This document shows, in pieces, positions 42,085-54,800 of a DNA stretch of 64,000 bases (position 1 is its first letter; every line of letters begins with the position of its first letter). The position numbers and the translations under genes are program-made. Origin of the DNA: Entamoeba invadens IP1 (taxonomy: Eukaryota; Evosea; Mastigamoebida; Endamoebidae); assembly GCF_000330505.1 (NCBI RefSeq), contig NW_004440189.1, forward strand, positions 206,524-270,523. Reading direction: 5' to 3'. A model generated the notes under the pieces. The model was not told the DNA's origin, did not search any database, and saw only the letters and a program-made list of their open reading frames with translations.

Positions 42085-42687
42085 CAAATTACAAATATAA
42101 TTAATAGTAAACTAGAAAGATCGATACCTGAATTAAAGAAATGTCGTATATTTACCCCGAGTCAGTGGATTAAAGGTGAAACAAAGCATTGAAAAAGGCT
42201 TATGAAGACACACTTAAACATTCTGTTTGTGCACCCATACACCACTTTCCAAGTTATCCTTTGGCGTGAATCCCCAAGCGGGGGATCCACATTCGAATTC
42301 ACTCAGTACTGACAAGGAAAATGATTTTAAATAACAAATATTACTTATAAAAATCATAACATATGGTTTAAAACGGATATTTGGGTTTTTTCAACAAAAA
42401 AATAAAAGGCTATCCACACAAAATATTCCAATCCACAGGGATTCACTATTTCCGTGTGGATACGCTCTACGTTGACACTCTTAAGAAGATTCACAAAAAT
42501 GATTACTGTTGCTTAAAAGTTGTTTCAAATTATAATGTATGATATTATTATAATTAAAACATTGTAAAAATCAACAGGAATAAACGAGCAACATTATTGA
42601 ATTGTGAAAAAAACAAAAATTATTAAAACTCCCCACAAAAACACTTTTTTCTTTTTCTTTTTTGTGGAAAGGATCAACAAACAAACA
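42085..42687. other. Flank of the Polinton, with several small hairpins
   Basis: No gene. Short inverted repeats occur: TCCCC-AAGC-GGGGA near 42272, AATCC-ACAG-GGATT near 42430, and ATCCACAC (42412) facing GTGTGGAT (42454-42461). GC content is above that of the element. Confidence 0.5.
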
Positions 42688-43426
42688 ATGTTGAAACTGA
42701 ATGAAGAAAAACTCCAGCAATTTGCATCCACAGTGAGTTCAATCCAAGACAAGACAACACGAAGTGCATTGAATACACTCCTTTCGATATTGGAAGACAA
42801 CATTCCGACACTTTCACTCACACGTTCTGGATCCTTCTTACCAACACTGATACCATATATATTACACCCATTCTCCGAAAAGAAACTAATACCTCCAGAG
42901 TTAGACTTTTCTCCTGAAGAAAAAATGGTTGAAGCGTCAGTCAAAAGTTTAATGACGTGGAGTGAGAAACAACGGATGAGTGTCATATTTGACTCGGACA
43001 TATCTGGATTGAAGGATGACTCATTTCTAGAGTCATTGTATAACCACTCAAGGCAGTACGTTGTTATAGAGTCCAGTGATGGGTGCGTTTTTGGTGGGTA
43101 TATTCACCGTCGCGTCAGAGAGTTGAATGTTGATGTCGAAGACAAAAAGGCGTTTCTCTTTTCCTTTCAGCTTGACCACAATTACACAAATATCAAATAC
43201 GAACTTCGTGATGAAGAAAGTGAACGAGGCGTATTGTGTGTATCGCTTCGACAATGAACTTTTCATCTCCTTTGGTAATGGTGTTGATTTACAACTTGGA
43301 AAGTCCGAGGATAAGTGTATATGCGAACCTTTCAGCTACAACAAAGATAAATCCGCAAAACACGTGCTCACATCAAATTACACTTTTAATCCCGTCAGAG
43401 TACTAGTTGTGAAGATGCTTGTTTAA
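42688..43426 (+). pseudogene. TLDc-domain protein gene with one frameshift
   Basis: From the ATG at 42688 (upstream the frame opens only at a GTG). The N-terminal coiled coil is followed by a TLDc domain of the Entamoeba kind: WSEKQRMSVIFDSDI, YVVIESSDGCVFGGYIHRR, AFLFSF, then, in the next frame, AYCVYRFDNELFISFGNGVD. The frame changes by one base at about 43210-43240, and the first frame stops at 43257. No GTTTGT intron signal is present there, so this is a one-base indel, either real decay or an assembly error. TLDc proteins form a large family in Entamoeba with roles in oxidative or stress response suggested elsewhere. Confidence 0.8.
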
Positions 43427-43481
43427 ATGTTTTAAATGATTATCAAAAACCAAGTTCTTTATTTTAAGTTAAACACATTCC

Positions 43482-43508
43482 AAACCCCGTCATTAGATGA
43501 CGGGGTTT
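43482..43508. repeat. Perfect 12-bp GC-rich hairpin
   Basis: AAACCCCGTCAT, loop TAG, then its exact inverse. It lies between the TLDc stop (43426) and the better start (43544) of the next gene. It could act in 3'-end formation or as a protein site; no function shown. Confidence 0.85.
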
Positions 43509-43543
43509 CAAGAATAAACTTTATTATAAAAACTCGAAAACAT

Positions 43544-45412
43544 ATGGAAGGTGTTGGGAGAGACTTCATCGACAATTCAATACGAACGCCATACGAGAAA
43601 CTCAGAAACAACTTTGAAAAAAAGGTGAAAGAAATTACTTATCAAGATAAACAATTGAGTTGTGAGATGACATTTTCGTTTATTAAAGAACGACACCAAT
43701 ACTTTCTTGTTCCGGACTATTATTTCGTCGACGTGAAACAAACGGTGTCTACTGATGTATTGAGTTTATTCCTTTCTGCGTGTAAACAGGCATATCCAAA
43801 AGATACAGTAATTGCTCAAAGTAACACTAAAATTATTGGAATTGGTTTAAACAACAAGAAGTATGCTGCAGACACATCTCATTTGAATGCAAAATACAGT
43901 GACTGTTATGACTTCGCAAAAACACTGTTTGAGTTTCCAGAAGAATGTGTGTATTCAACAACACATAAGTACTTTATTAAAGCACCAATCAAGGAGGTCA
44001 CTAAAATGACATACGCTAAAGGACTGAATTATTTTGAAAACATTTGTTTGGAGGCTTCTGTGGATAACATGCGAGACTATTTATTTACACAAAACGCAGT
44101 TTGGATTCTCAAAGTGGTTGGATCAACGAATCAAAATGCTACTTTTTATCACTCGAGACTTCTCGAAGTCCAAAGTATGCTACAAGAAGCCGAGAAACTT
44201 AAAATTGAGAGAATGTGTATCAAGTCGAGAACAAACACTAAAGTCAAACTTATTGATTTTCTATTGAAGGATTGTACCATCGAAAAGGTTGAATTCGGAA
44301 ATGTTGCACCAAATTCATTATTTTCATTGTATTGTCAATACGTTTTATATCGTAAAAGTACTCTTCTCAAGCACAGAACGTTTTACAAGACTTTTATACA
44401 ATTGGTTAAGCAATTTGTTAGTGTTAACACCACTATTTGGGAGTGCAATTGGCCCTCTAAAAACAGTCCTTTCATACATCAAATACTATGTCTTATCAAC
44501 TTTCTTTTGTCTGTTAAAAACAACACCTTTGAGTCTTGTGTACTTCCAGAGATTGGTGTTGACACTGGATTTGATAAACTTGATTATGAATTGGTGATTT
44601 CAAAAGATGTGAATGTCTATCTTGTTACTCAAGAAGGGAAAACGACGTCTTTTGAATCATTTATGGAGTGGTACATGTATAGAATCATTGAATATAATAC
44701 AACACACCCAACACCACTTCACCAACGCAATGTCCTTGAAATGAAGGTAATGGACACAATCTACCAAACAACAAAAAAGGATGAAAGACATCCAATTGAA
44801 AAGTGTTATTATAACCCCGACACGGAGTTAGAGAAGTGTATCCAAATATTAGAGAATGTTTCTGTGAGTCACTACTACCTCGACTATGTGTATACAATAA
44901 CACAGACAACTCAGTTGTTACTAACATCACCAAACGATTTGTTCAACCCAACACAAGTCTGTCATACATTTTTTCACAAAAAGGTAGAAAAGTCTGTGAA
45001 TGATATTTGTGAATTACAAAAGAAGTCTTTGTCACCAAACACTATGTCGTCTTTTTATAAAGACCCGAAATCTCCTTCATGTAAAATCATCACTGATATT
45101 CTCAATCGCTTCAAAAAATTTGAAACTCGCTTTTTTATCTTCCACGACTTGGAGCTACGTGTTCCCGGGTTTGACGAACGTGTTTGTTCGATTGTGGACA
45201 TTCTCTTAAAACAAAAGGATACCGCTTGTTATCAGCAAAACATCGGCTTTTCTAAAGGAATAGATTTGGTTTTAGCTCTTGGAGATAACTTATTACGACC
45301 ACCAAATGAATACGAGTGGACGATTAAAGACAAGTCAAGCGACAACAAATTAAAGGTGCGATACATAGTAACAGAAGATGATGTTACAATTTCAATGAGT
45401 TGGGTGGATTAA
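43544..45412 (+). CDS. Conserved-looking protein of unknown function
   Basis: 622 residues from the ATG at 43544. An upstream ATG at 43436 is in frame but would leave only 9 bases after the previous gene and would translate the hairpin, so I prefer the later start (MEGVGRDF). Mixed alpha/beta content, no signal peptide or membrane segment, no motif I recognise. Cys and Tyr are spread evenly, and codon use is like the host genes. Confidence 0.7.
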   Translation: MEGVGRDFIDNSIRTPYEKLRNNFEKKVKEITYQDKQLSCEMTFSFIKERHQYFLVPDYYFVDVKQTVSTDVLSLFLSACKQAYPKDTVIAQSNTKIIGIGLNNKKYAADTSHLNAKYSDCYDFAKTLFEFPEECVYSTTHKYFIKAPIKEVTKMTYAKGLNYFENICLEASVDNMRDYLFTQNAVWILKVVGSTNQNATFYHSRLLEVQSMLQEAEKLKIERMCIKSRTNTKVKLIDFLLKDCTIEKVEFGNVAPNSLFSLYCQYVLYRKSTLLKHRTFYKTFIQLVKQFVSVNTTIWECNWPSKNSPFIHQILCLINFLLSVKNNTFESCVLPEIGVDTGFDKLDYELVISKDVNVYLVTQEGKTTSFESFMEWYMYRIIEYNTTHPTPLHQRNVLEMKVMDTIYQTTKKDERHPIEKCYYNPDTELEKCIQILENVSVSHYYLDYVYTITQTTQLLLTSPNDLFNPTQVCHTFFHKKVEKSVNDICELQKKSLSPNTMSSFYKDPKSPSCKIITDILNRFKKFETRFFIFHDLELRVPGFDERVCSIVDILLKQKDTACYQQNIGFSKGIDLVLALGDNLLRPPNEYEWTIKDKSSDNKLKVRYIVTEDDVTISMSWVD

Positions 45413-45581
45413 TAGTAATTATTATTATTATTATTATTTTAAATTAGGCATTTAAAATGAATGAACTATTTAAAAACTATTTATATAGTTATTATTAAGT
45501 ATTAATAACAACTATATTAAATTATAAAAATATGTTATAGTTTAATAACGACGCTAGACAAAATACAACAGTTCGTGAGTG

Positions 45582-47692
<2,111 letters not shown>

Positions 47693-48244
47693 ATGGCAAT
47701 GAATTATAATTACTCATCGGAATACTATACGCAATATGACTACTATGACTTTGAAAATACACGAGAAGATTCTTCCGACGACGACGCAAGTAATTACATC
47801 AACAACTCATACTTTTCTATACAACCAACTTCTAACGATTCAAAAAACGACGACCAAGTCGCAGCAGCTGAGGTCTTCACTAAAAAGGTCCGAGAGTTTA
47901 CAACTTGGTTGAAGAAGTTTGAACGGCGTTCCGAGTCACACAAGTTATATCTTTGTGGTAAAAATGCAATAAATCGTGCCAAGGAATGGCTTGATGACTT
48001 CGGGAAAAGTTCCGTGACGCTTACACTCTCTTCGATAGATGTGATAAAACAAGAACAATTTTATCCCATGTCTGATTTTATTATTATCGAGGTCCCTTCA
48101 ATTAATGTTTTAATCGACAAAATCCCCGACTTCTATAATATCAAACAAATGAACATCATTGTGTGTTGCTCAGACATCAAAAATTGCCCAAAGAACAAAG
48201 GCTCGTCATTCAACCTTGTATTTAAACGAATTACTTTAAAGTAG
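47693..48244 (+). CDS. Small acidic-N-terminus protein, possibly Alba-like
   Basis: 183 residues. The first 60 are Tyr/Asn/Asp/Ser-rich and disordered. The rest has an alpha/beta pattern with HKLYLCGKNAINRAKEWLDDFG, which resembles the glycine-loop-helix start of Alba-fold RNA/DNA-binding proteins, then several beta strands (DFIIIEVPS, NIIVCCSD). The Alba resemblance is weak and is inference. Single exon. Confidence 0.65.
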   Translation: MAMNYNYSSEYYTQYDYYDFENTREDSSDDDASNYINNSYFSIQPTSNDSKNDDQVAAAEVFTKKVREFTTWLKKFERRSESHKLYLCGKNAINRAKEWLDDFGKSSVTLTLSSIDVIKQEQFYPMSDFIIIEVPSINVLIDKIPDFYNIKQMNIIVCCSDIKNCPKNKGSSFNLVFKRITLK

Positions 48245-48631
48245 TTGCTTTGTTTTATTGGTTATAATTGGTGTCGATTTCCCATCTTTTTTTTATTTGA
48301 AACCAGAAACGTACAAATTGGTGTTTTGGGTGTTGTTTTCTTCCCAAATTTGTATTTGGATTTTCTTTTTTTCTTGATTTTGTTTTGTTTGTATTTTTAA
48401 TAAATAAAATTATAAAAAACTATATATTAGAGGTTTTTATTAATCAAGTAAATTAATAGTATTTTAATATTATTACATTTTATTATATTGAAATTATAAA
48501 ATTATTACTAAACAACTAATAACTGAATAACAACCACTTTCCATTTCTTTTATTTATTTCTTTAACAATAAAAACTAATATATTTATAGTTTATTATAAT
48601 AGTTTTGATTGTTTTTTGTATTAAAATTACT
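48245..48631. other. Convergent intergenic region
   Basis: About 390 bases with T-rich runs, as expected for two facing 3' ends. No gene or repeat seen. Confidence 0.5.
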
Positions 48632-49573
48632 TTAAAAAACATTTGAATAACATTTTATGGAAATAAAAGTTAAAATCAATTTCTTTAGAAAATTGATACT
48701 AATTTGGCCAGACTGAGTACTGCAAGTGAGTGATGATTCCATGCCACAAACAATCAGGTAATAATAAAAACAAACAATAAGGATAGCAGCAACAACAAGA
48801 TTGATGACGAGTAAAACTGCGAGTGTGATAATGACATACAATTTCTTAGTATTTTCCCACAAGAGTTGGAACAAGTTTTTGAAGACTGTAAGTGACATCA
48901 GTGCACACCCGACACACACCAGTGGTATTTGGACATACCAAAATGGAATAGCGCATAATGGAATGACCACGACATAGACGATGTAGGCATACCCAAACAA
49001 ACAATAATACGAGACAAGAGAATTCTTGACTTTATACGCAAATCGACAGACAGCCCACAGTATGATTGGAATGAATATGATGTAGACCAATATAGTTCCT
49101 GTGATGATCGTTAACTTCTGGTAGTCGACTTTGTTTCGAATCATTGACCCAAGTGAGCCACTGAAAAATGTGACGAAAATGACAGTCATTGGGATCCAAA
49201 TAGTCCCATACAAGTCTGGGTTAGTTTCAGTCTGTTTGAAGAAGTTGCCAAAAAATGGAATAAGCCCCCAAAACATTCGCTTGAGCACATCGGAAGTCTC
49301 GACATTGAACCAACGAGAATAGAACTCCGGTTTATAAAATTGGTACCAATGATATTCTTGTTGTTCTTCGCCTTCAGCGGGAACTTTAGTGTCGTCGGGT
49401 TGCTTCTCTTCGTCGTTAGTCGATGGTGGTGGTAAGATGTTTTGATTTTGTTGTGCCGAGAAATCGACGGAAGCGGGTTGCGCAAAGCCTGCGTTGTCTC
49501 CAACGACAAATCCACTTTCATTTGAATCGTCTACATTTAAAAATGGGTTTTGAAGATTTTGTGCGTTCGACAT
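48632..49573 (-). CDS. Yip1-domain Golgi membrane protein (YIPF1/2 type)
   Basis: 313 residues. The cytosolic N-terminus is Asn/Gln/Pro/Glu-rich and leads into FYKPEFYSRWFNVETSDVLKRM and NPDLYGTIWIPMT, the signature of the YIPF1/YIPF2 branch. About five membrane segments follow. Yip1-family proteins bind Rab GTPases and act in ER-Golgi and Golgi transport (established). The last ~35 residues (SGQISINFLKKLIL...) are an extra tail beyond the last segment. Confidence 0.9.
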   Translation of the reverse strand: MSNAQNLQNPFLNVDDSNESGFVVGDNAGFAQPASVDFSAQQNQNILPPPSTNDEEKQPDDTKVPAEGEEQQEYHWYQFYKPEFYSRWFNVETSDVLKRMFWGLIPFFGNFFKQTETNPDLYGTIWIPMTVIFVTFFSGSLGSMIRNKVDYQKLTIITGTILVYIIFIPIILWAVCRFAYKVKNSLVSYYCLFGYAYIVYVVVIPLCAIPFWYVQIPLVCVGCALMSLTVFKNLFQLLWENTKKLYVIITLAVLLVINLVVAAILIVCFYYYLIVCGMESSLTCSTQSGQISINFLKKLILTFISIKCYSNVF

Positions 49574-50144
49574 TATTGTAGTGCTTTGATTTTATAGTTC
49601 AAAGAAGAAATGCAATCAATCGCACTTCTATTTGTCTTCTTTTTACTATTTCTTAACTATACGTCTTTCCTCTGACGTGGCGGTTGAAGCATTTAAGTCG
49701 CCGTTTTACCTCATTTCTTTTTTTTTAACATTTGAGTCTTGTGTTTTTTTTTGTTCTTTTCAATAGTATTTACTTAATTTATTGTATTATATTGTTTAAT
49801 AAAAAAATTATGGTATGAACAAAACTAAAAATAGTTACGCAATTAATGTTTATTACGAAAAATGCCACAATCATTTGTTGACAAATAATTAAAAAGAAAT
49901 CGTTTTTGGGGAATGTAAGTTAATTCAATTTTTATATTTTGGTATTATAAAGTATAATACAACAATACATAATTAAATAAAATATATGGTTTATAAAATA
50001 TTAAATAAACTAAACATTGATAATAAAAAAACGAACTTTAACAAAAGTGATTAATAGAACAATAGATAAATGAATTAGACAAAACTTAATAAAAAAATCA
50101 AATTGATTTTATGATTTATCTTCAAAACCATTGGAGTCAGAACG
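49574..50144. other. Divergent intergenic region, AT-rich
   Basis: About 570 bases. Presumed promoters of the Yip1 and zinc-knuckle genes; nothing specific seen. Confidence 0.5.
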
Positions 50145-50810
50145 ATGGAACGCCGCAGGTGTAAAAACTGTGGTTCCAACGACCATTGGACTTATCAATG
50201 CAAAGAACCTGTTTCTCTTCCAAGTCGTCCCAGTGCAATGGATCGTCTACGTGGGGAAGTTCCTGTCAAATACACACCAACAGTCCTTTCAGATAAAGAC
50301 CTCTACCCCCATTTATGGGAGGAAGCCCGAAGACAAGCTGAAGCGGAAGTTTCGACCATAGTAGCGTTACAAAAAAAGAAACAAGAAGAATTAGAGAATG
50401 AACGACAAGCTGAGATACTGAAGAACAAGTGGTTAGAAGGGGAGCGGAAGTTACAAGAAGAAGTTGAAAAAGAAAAATCGGAACAGCGTCGATTGAGTTC
50501 ATCGCGGAAAGGGTTGAGTGAAGATTCGGAACACTCCGAACGCGATGACAAAGTCGAAAAGGTCGAGAAATGTATGAATGAAAAGAGTCGGAGTCGAAGT
50601 AAGAGTCGAAAGAGTATTCGACAAAAGAAAGAATATTCAAGAAGTTCATCATATTCAGAACGGTCGGGACACGCTTCGCGAAGTCGTTCAAGATCACAAA
50701 GTCGTGAAAGAAGACGCCGGAAATACTCGTGTTCTTCATCGGAGTATTCTTCAACGTCACCTTCACCTTCAAGAAGGTCTTCACAACATCACTATCATGA
50801 CAATTCATAG
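50145..50810 (+). CDS. CCHC zinc-knuckle plus RS-domain protein
   Basis: 221 residues. A single zinc knuckle CKNCGSNDHWTYQC (C-x2-C-x4-H-x4-C) is at residues 6-19, of the HWTYxC kind seen in ZCCHC10-like proteins. Then comes a Glu/Lys-rich coiled coil, and from about residue 145 to the end Arg-Ser dipeptides (SRSRSKSRKS, ASRSRSRSQSRERRRR). This layout fits a nuclear pre-mRNA splicing factor. The stop codon falls directly before the assembly gap, so the gene is complete. Confidence 0.88.
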   Translation: MERRRCKNCGSNDHWTYQCKEPVSLPSRPSAMDRLRGEVPVKYTPTVLSDKDLYPHLWEEARRQAEAEVSTIVALQKKKQEELENERQAEILKNKWLEGERKLQEEVEKEKSEQRRLSSSRKGLSEDSEHSERDDKVEKVEKCMNEKSRSRSKSRKSIRQKKEYSRSSSYSERSGHASRSRSRSQSRERRRRKYSCSSSEYSSTSPSPSRRSSQHHYHDNS

Positions 50811-50910
50811 NNNNNNNNNNNNNNNNNNNNNNNNNNNNNNNNNNNNNNNNNNNNNNNNNNNNNNNNNNNNNNNNNNNNNNNNNNNNNNNNNNNNNNNNNN
50901 NNNNNNNNNN
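50811..50910. other. Assembly gap (100 N)
   Basis: One hundred N; true size unknown. Confidence 0.99.
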
Positions 50911-51020
50911 CTTATCGAGTACGCATTTTGGATGAGGATGAACGAAGTTTGTCATTACGGAAGTCTATCAACTGCGTTAAGACGTATTCATACATCCAAT
51001 CGAGACAACAAAATAATTAA
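50911..51020 (+). CDS. Possible 3' end of a gene hidden by the gap
   Basis: Directly after the gap a frame reads VRILDEDERSLSLRKSINC and on to a TAA at 51018-51020, 35 codons with coding character (charged residues, no low complexity). It may be the tail of a + strand gene whose body lies in the gap. There is too little for a family call. Confidence 0.35.
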
Positions 51021-51125
51021 TAGGTCAACACCGAAGCATCAAAACTTAGACAACAAATACAACCAAATCAATTCAAAACAGTTTGTTGCTCTTATATATT
51101 ACAGAATTAATTTACTCAAATTAAG

Positions 51126-51727
51126 ATGATGAAAGACGAAGTAGTGAAGAAGTACTATGCTGATAACGCAATTCGGGTACTACGTTTGTTTTGCGTTGAT
51201 TTGGTAGGAATGTGAATGTGTTGATTTGACTATTAGTCGCACCACAAGACGTTTCTTTACACGAAACACTGAAACCCATCGCAAAAAATGTGGACGAAAA
51301 GAAGGAGAAAAAGTCGAAGAAGAAGAAAAGGATGTCCGACGACGAGGAGCTTTTGGAGAAAAAAAAGCCGATGAGGAAGGTGCGTGGGAATCACGCAAAG
51401 CTCATGTGCGATGACAGAGACGCCATAGTATTTGACTTTGGAATGAAGCGAATTGACGCAATTACGCTGGGGAGAGGAACGAGTAACCCCGATCCAAGTT
51501 TTGTTAATCTGAGTCAGTACACGTCATCGCGTTCGATATCACACAAACACGCGACGATTCGATACGACAAGCAACTCTCCTTCTATGTGTTTGTGAATGA
51601 AGGGACAAATGGAAGTATTGTGAATGGAGCGAATTTATTAGAGAAGGGAGCATCTGCTATACTCACGGATAACTCAGTCATGGAGTTGGGAGGATTCAAA
51701 CTGAGTTTCCATTATAATAACAATTGA
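51126..51727 (+). CDS. FHA-domain protein, two exons
   Basis: Exon 1 is 51126-51183 and exon 2 is 51237-51727, with a 53-bp intron (GTTTGT...TAG); total 182 residues. A Lys-rich linker (KKEKKSKKKKRMSDDEE) precedes an FHA domain at about residues 85-180: TLGRG, then SRSISHKHATIRY (the SxxH phosphothreonine-binding segment), EGTNGSIVNG (the usual NGxxVNG loop) and a closing strand. The compact C-terminal FHA after a basic region resembles the MCRS1/INO80-associated type (weak inference). It binds phosphothreonine in partner proteins, probably in the nucleus. Confidence 0.85.
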
Positions 51728-51803
51728 ATTAATTGATAGCGAATGTAATGTGGACTTATGTTATACACCGCCAGAACAGTATTATTAAAAACTAAAAATG
51801 TAA

Positions 51804-54800
51804 TTAGTAAGAGTTCTCTTGAACCTTCTTTAAGTCGTGAACAACTTCGTCGATGGTAAACCGGTCAGCAGAACAATGTTCCCATGAGTTTGAAATGATG
51901 TTATAAAGCTGCTTTGACATGTTAGCGGGTTGTTCAAGACGGCGGCCGACACACACGAACTTGGAGATGGACCATGGGTACTTGTACTCTGAGACCGGGA
52001 AAGGCTCTTTCATTGTTGCAATTGCGTACATTGTTACCGCAAAAGCATAGACATCTGTCTTCGATGTATATTTCTGTCCTGTAATGATTTCTGGCGCTAT
52101 GTAAGTTGGACGCTCTTTGACTTCAGTTCTGTGGTTCCAGAACTTCATGTAAGTGTCTTGATACCCAAAATCAGTCAGTTTCACAATTGAAACATCATTC
52201 ACGTCGGTGCTCATTAACATCACATTGGCAGGCTTTATGTTATAATGAAGGAAATTTTTTGCGTGTAACACAGCTATACCCTTTGCTGCATCAAGTAGCA
52301 CTCTGCACCTCATTGATAACGCCATTTCCTTTCCTGCACTAATGAAGTCTTGCAAAGTGCCGAATGTCGCGAATTCGGTTACTATCAAATGTGTTTTGTC
52401 TAGCAACACCTTTCCAATGAGTTTTGTAAGGTAACTGCTTTGTGGGAAATTTTCTAAGATATTGAGTGGCTCGTCGTAGATTTTCTTTTCATCGGACTTG
52501 AAGTCAAAAGACCGTATGTTACGCACCACTACACTTTGATTGTTGTAATTCGCTTTGCTGACAGTGATCTTATAATTGGACCTCATGTTCGTCTCAATGT
52601 TAATTAAGTGTGGATCGATGAAGAGTGAATCGACGGTGTTTGCGCTGAGTTTGAACGACAATTCTTCCTTAAGTTGGTTATCGACAAATACTCTCACTTT
52701 GAATGCATTCTGGATTGTGAAGGAGCAGTTTGGATATATCAACACTCTCTCACTGATGCACATCCCACTCTTCAATAAGCAACTGTGTGGTTCAAAGTCC
52801 ACTCTGTATCTCTCGTCCTTGTCAATAACAAACTGCAACTCAACTTCGTCACTTCCTTTATTACCAATGTAGAACCGCTTCATATATTCTTTGTTCAACT
52901 CCATTTTTTCTTGGAACTCAATCAAGGTTGCTTCGCTGACAATTTGTTCCATAGTTGGATATGGCATTAAAGCAACATCACAGTGCTTCAAAGGGAATAC
53001 ACGGCTAGCTCTTGTTTCTTCCAATTGTTTGCTTCTGTATTGGTAATACACATAAAGCATAATACAAAGAACAATTAAGAGTGCGATGAATATCGCAATG
53101 GCTATTATAATAAGAGCAACACCATAACCAAGGGGATATTTTTCACAACGTTGTCTGTTATAACTCAGCGCATACCAGTCATCACATTCGTCGCAATACC
53201 CATCAATTGCACGTTTACAATGTTCAATAGTATCATACTTGACACACCCATCCAATGTCATCACATAATCTTTTCCACACGAAGTGCACTTCTTTGACGT
53301 TTTGTTGCACGACATACACCCAACTAAAAATTCGTTGCATGTGTGACAATTGCCGGCATCCAAGTAATATCCACTCGTACAGTTCAAACAGCCTTCCGGA
53401 GAGTAAGTGGCACAAAAATTGATTGAAGCTTCTTCACTATCCAAGCAAGATGTGCCATTTAAGTAATACCCTTCTGCACAACTTGAGCATGTAGTTGATG
53501 AAACACACGTGGCACACTTGGTATTACACTGTTGACACCTTCCATTGAAAGCATAATACCCATATTCGCAGTGAATACAGACAGACTTGTATATATTATC
53601 ACAATGTTCAAGAGTTAATGGCTCGCACGTTTTGCTTTGAAAATTGTAAGTGTATTTGTCGTCACATAAACTGCACGAAGATCCATCACTGCACAAATTG
53701 CAATTATCAATACACTTTCTGCACTCATTACCAGATGAATAATATTGACTTGAACATCTCTGACATATACCAAACAAGTACAACTCACATATATCACTCG
53801 TCTCTCTTTTAATAAGAGCTGTTGTCTTGGGAGCCTCACACGTCTTTTTATCCGTTGAAACCACATCCTGTTGATTCACACACTTCATGCAAACACCGAA
53901 AAATGTCGCGCCATTACACGAGTCATCAACGGGTTTACACTGTCCGTCAGCGTCATCGTAATACATTTTTGTTGACCCACTCTCCTCAGCGCAATTCAAG
54001 CATTTGAAATTTGAAACTGTTTTGCAATTGGTGTTGGTGCAAATTCCATTCAATAATATCTGGGAACTGTTTTTGCATTCGTAACATGTCACTCCAGAAC
54101 ATTTGGCACATGACGCTTCACATGTGGAACACTTTCCCGAACCGATTGAATATCCATTTTCACAACTCATAGCCCCTTTGTTTGAGACAGAAGATGCTCC
54201 AACTGACTGCGAACAACTTTGTTTTGCTTCATCTTCACGAGTGTATTTATCGGAAATTGTACACACAGGGCACTTCTCTTCTGTAGAAAGTGTGTAACAC
54301 GTATCGCATGAAGCACTACAACTTTCAGTGCACGACTGAAAAGTCCCATCTGTCATTTTCTTCCCGGGACATTTCCTACAAATTCCACCAGAATAATAAT
54401 CACATGAATCAGCCTCTGTAATTCTTGTGCATGTTGTTCCAGATAACTTACTCCCAGCATTACAAAGAATACATTCAGTGTTACTACTACATTTTGTACA
54501 CAAATTCCCACACGCTTCACATCGTTGGTTATTCAGTGTCGTTCCAACTAAATAAAATCCATCAGCACACGATGTGCAATGTCCAGAAGAAGCCGTAGTA
54601 GCACAATTAACAACAGCCGCTCTATTATCACATTTTCCATTGGAATTTGCAATGATGTCACCACATATCATACAAGTGGCAGCTTCTTTAAAGCGCATTG
54701 TTGTGCAGTACGCTTTATCACTTGCAACCACTTTTGCTACAAGTTGTGACCCTTTTAATGTACTTCCAGTTTTGAGTCCTCCCGCGTCAAAAGCAATTGC

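Noticed and set aside
29872..42090. A 6-bp target-site duplication for the Polinton
   Set aside because: The flanks read TACAAA and CAAATT; only CAAA is common in register, not enough to claim a duplication.
43436..43543. Upstream ATG of the unknown 622-residue protein
   Set aside because: It lies 9 bases after the TLDc stop and would translate the hairpin; the next in-frame ATG leaves a usable promoter space.
50266..51129. Open frames crossing the second N gap
   Set aside because: Artefacts of reading through N; only the zinc-knuckle gene and the short tail after the gap have support.
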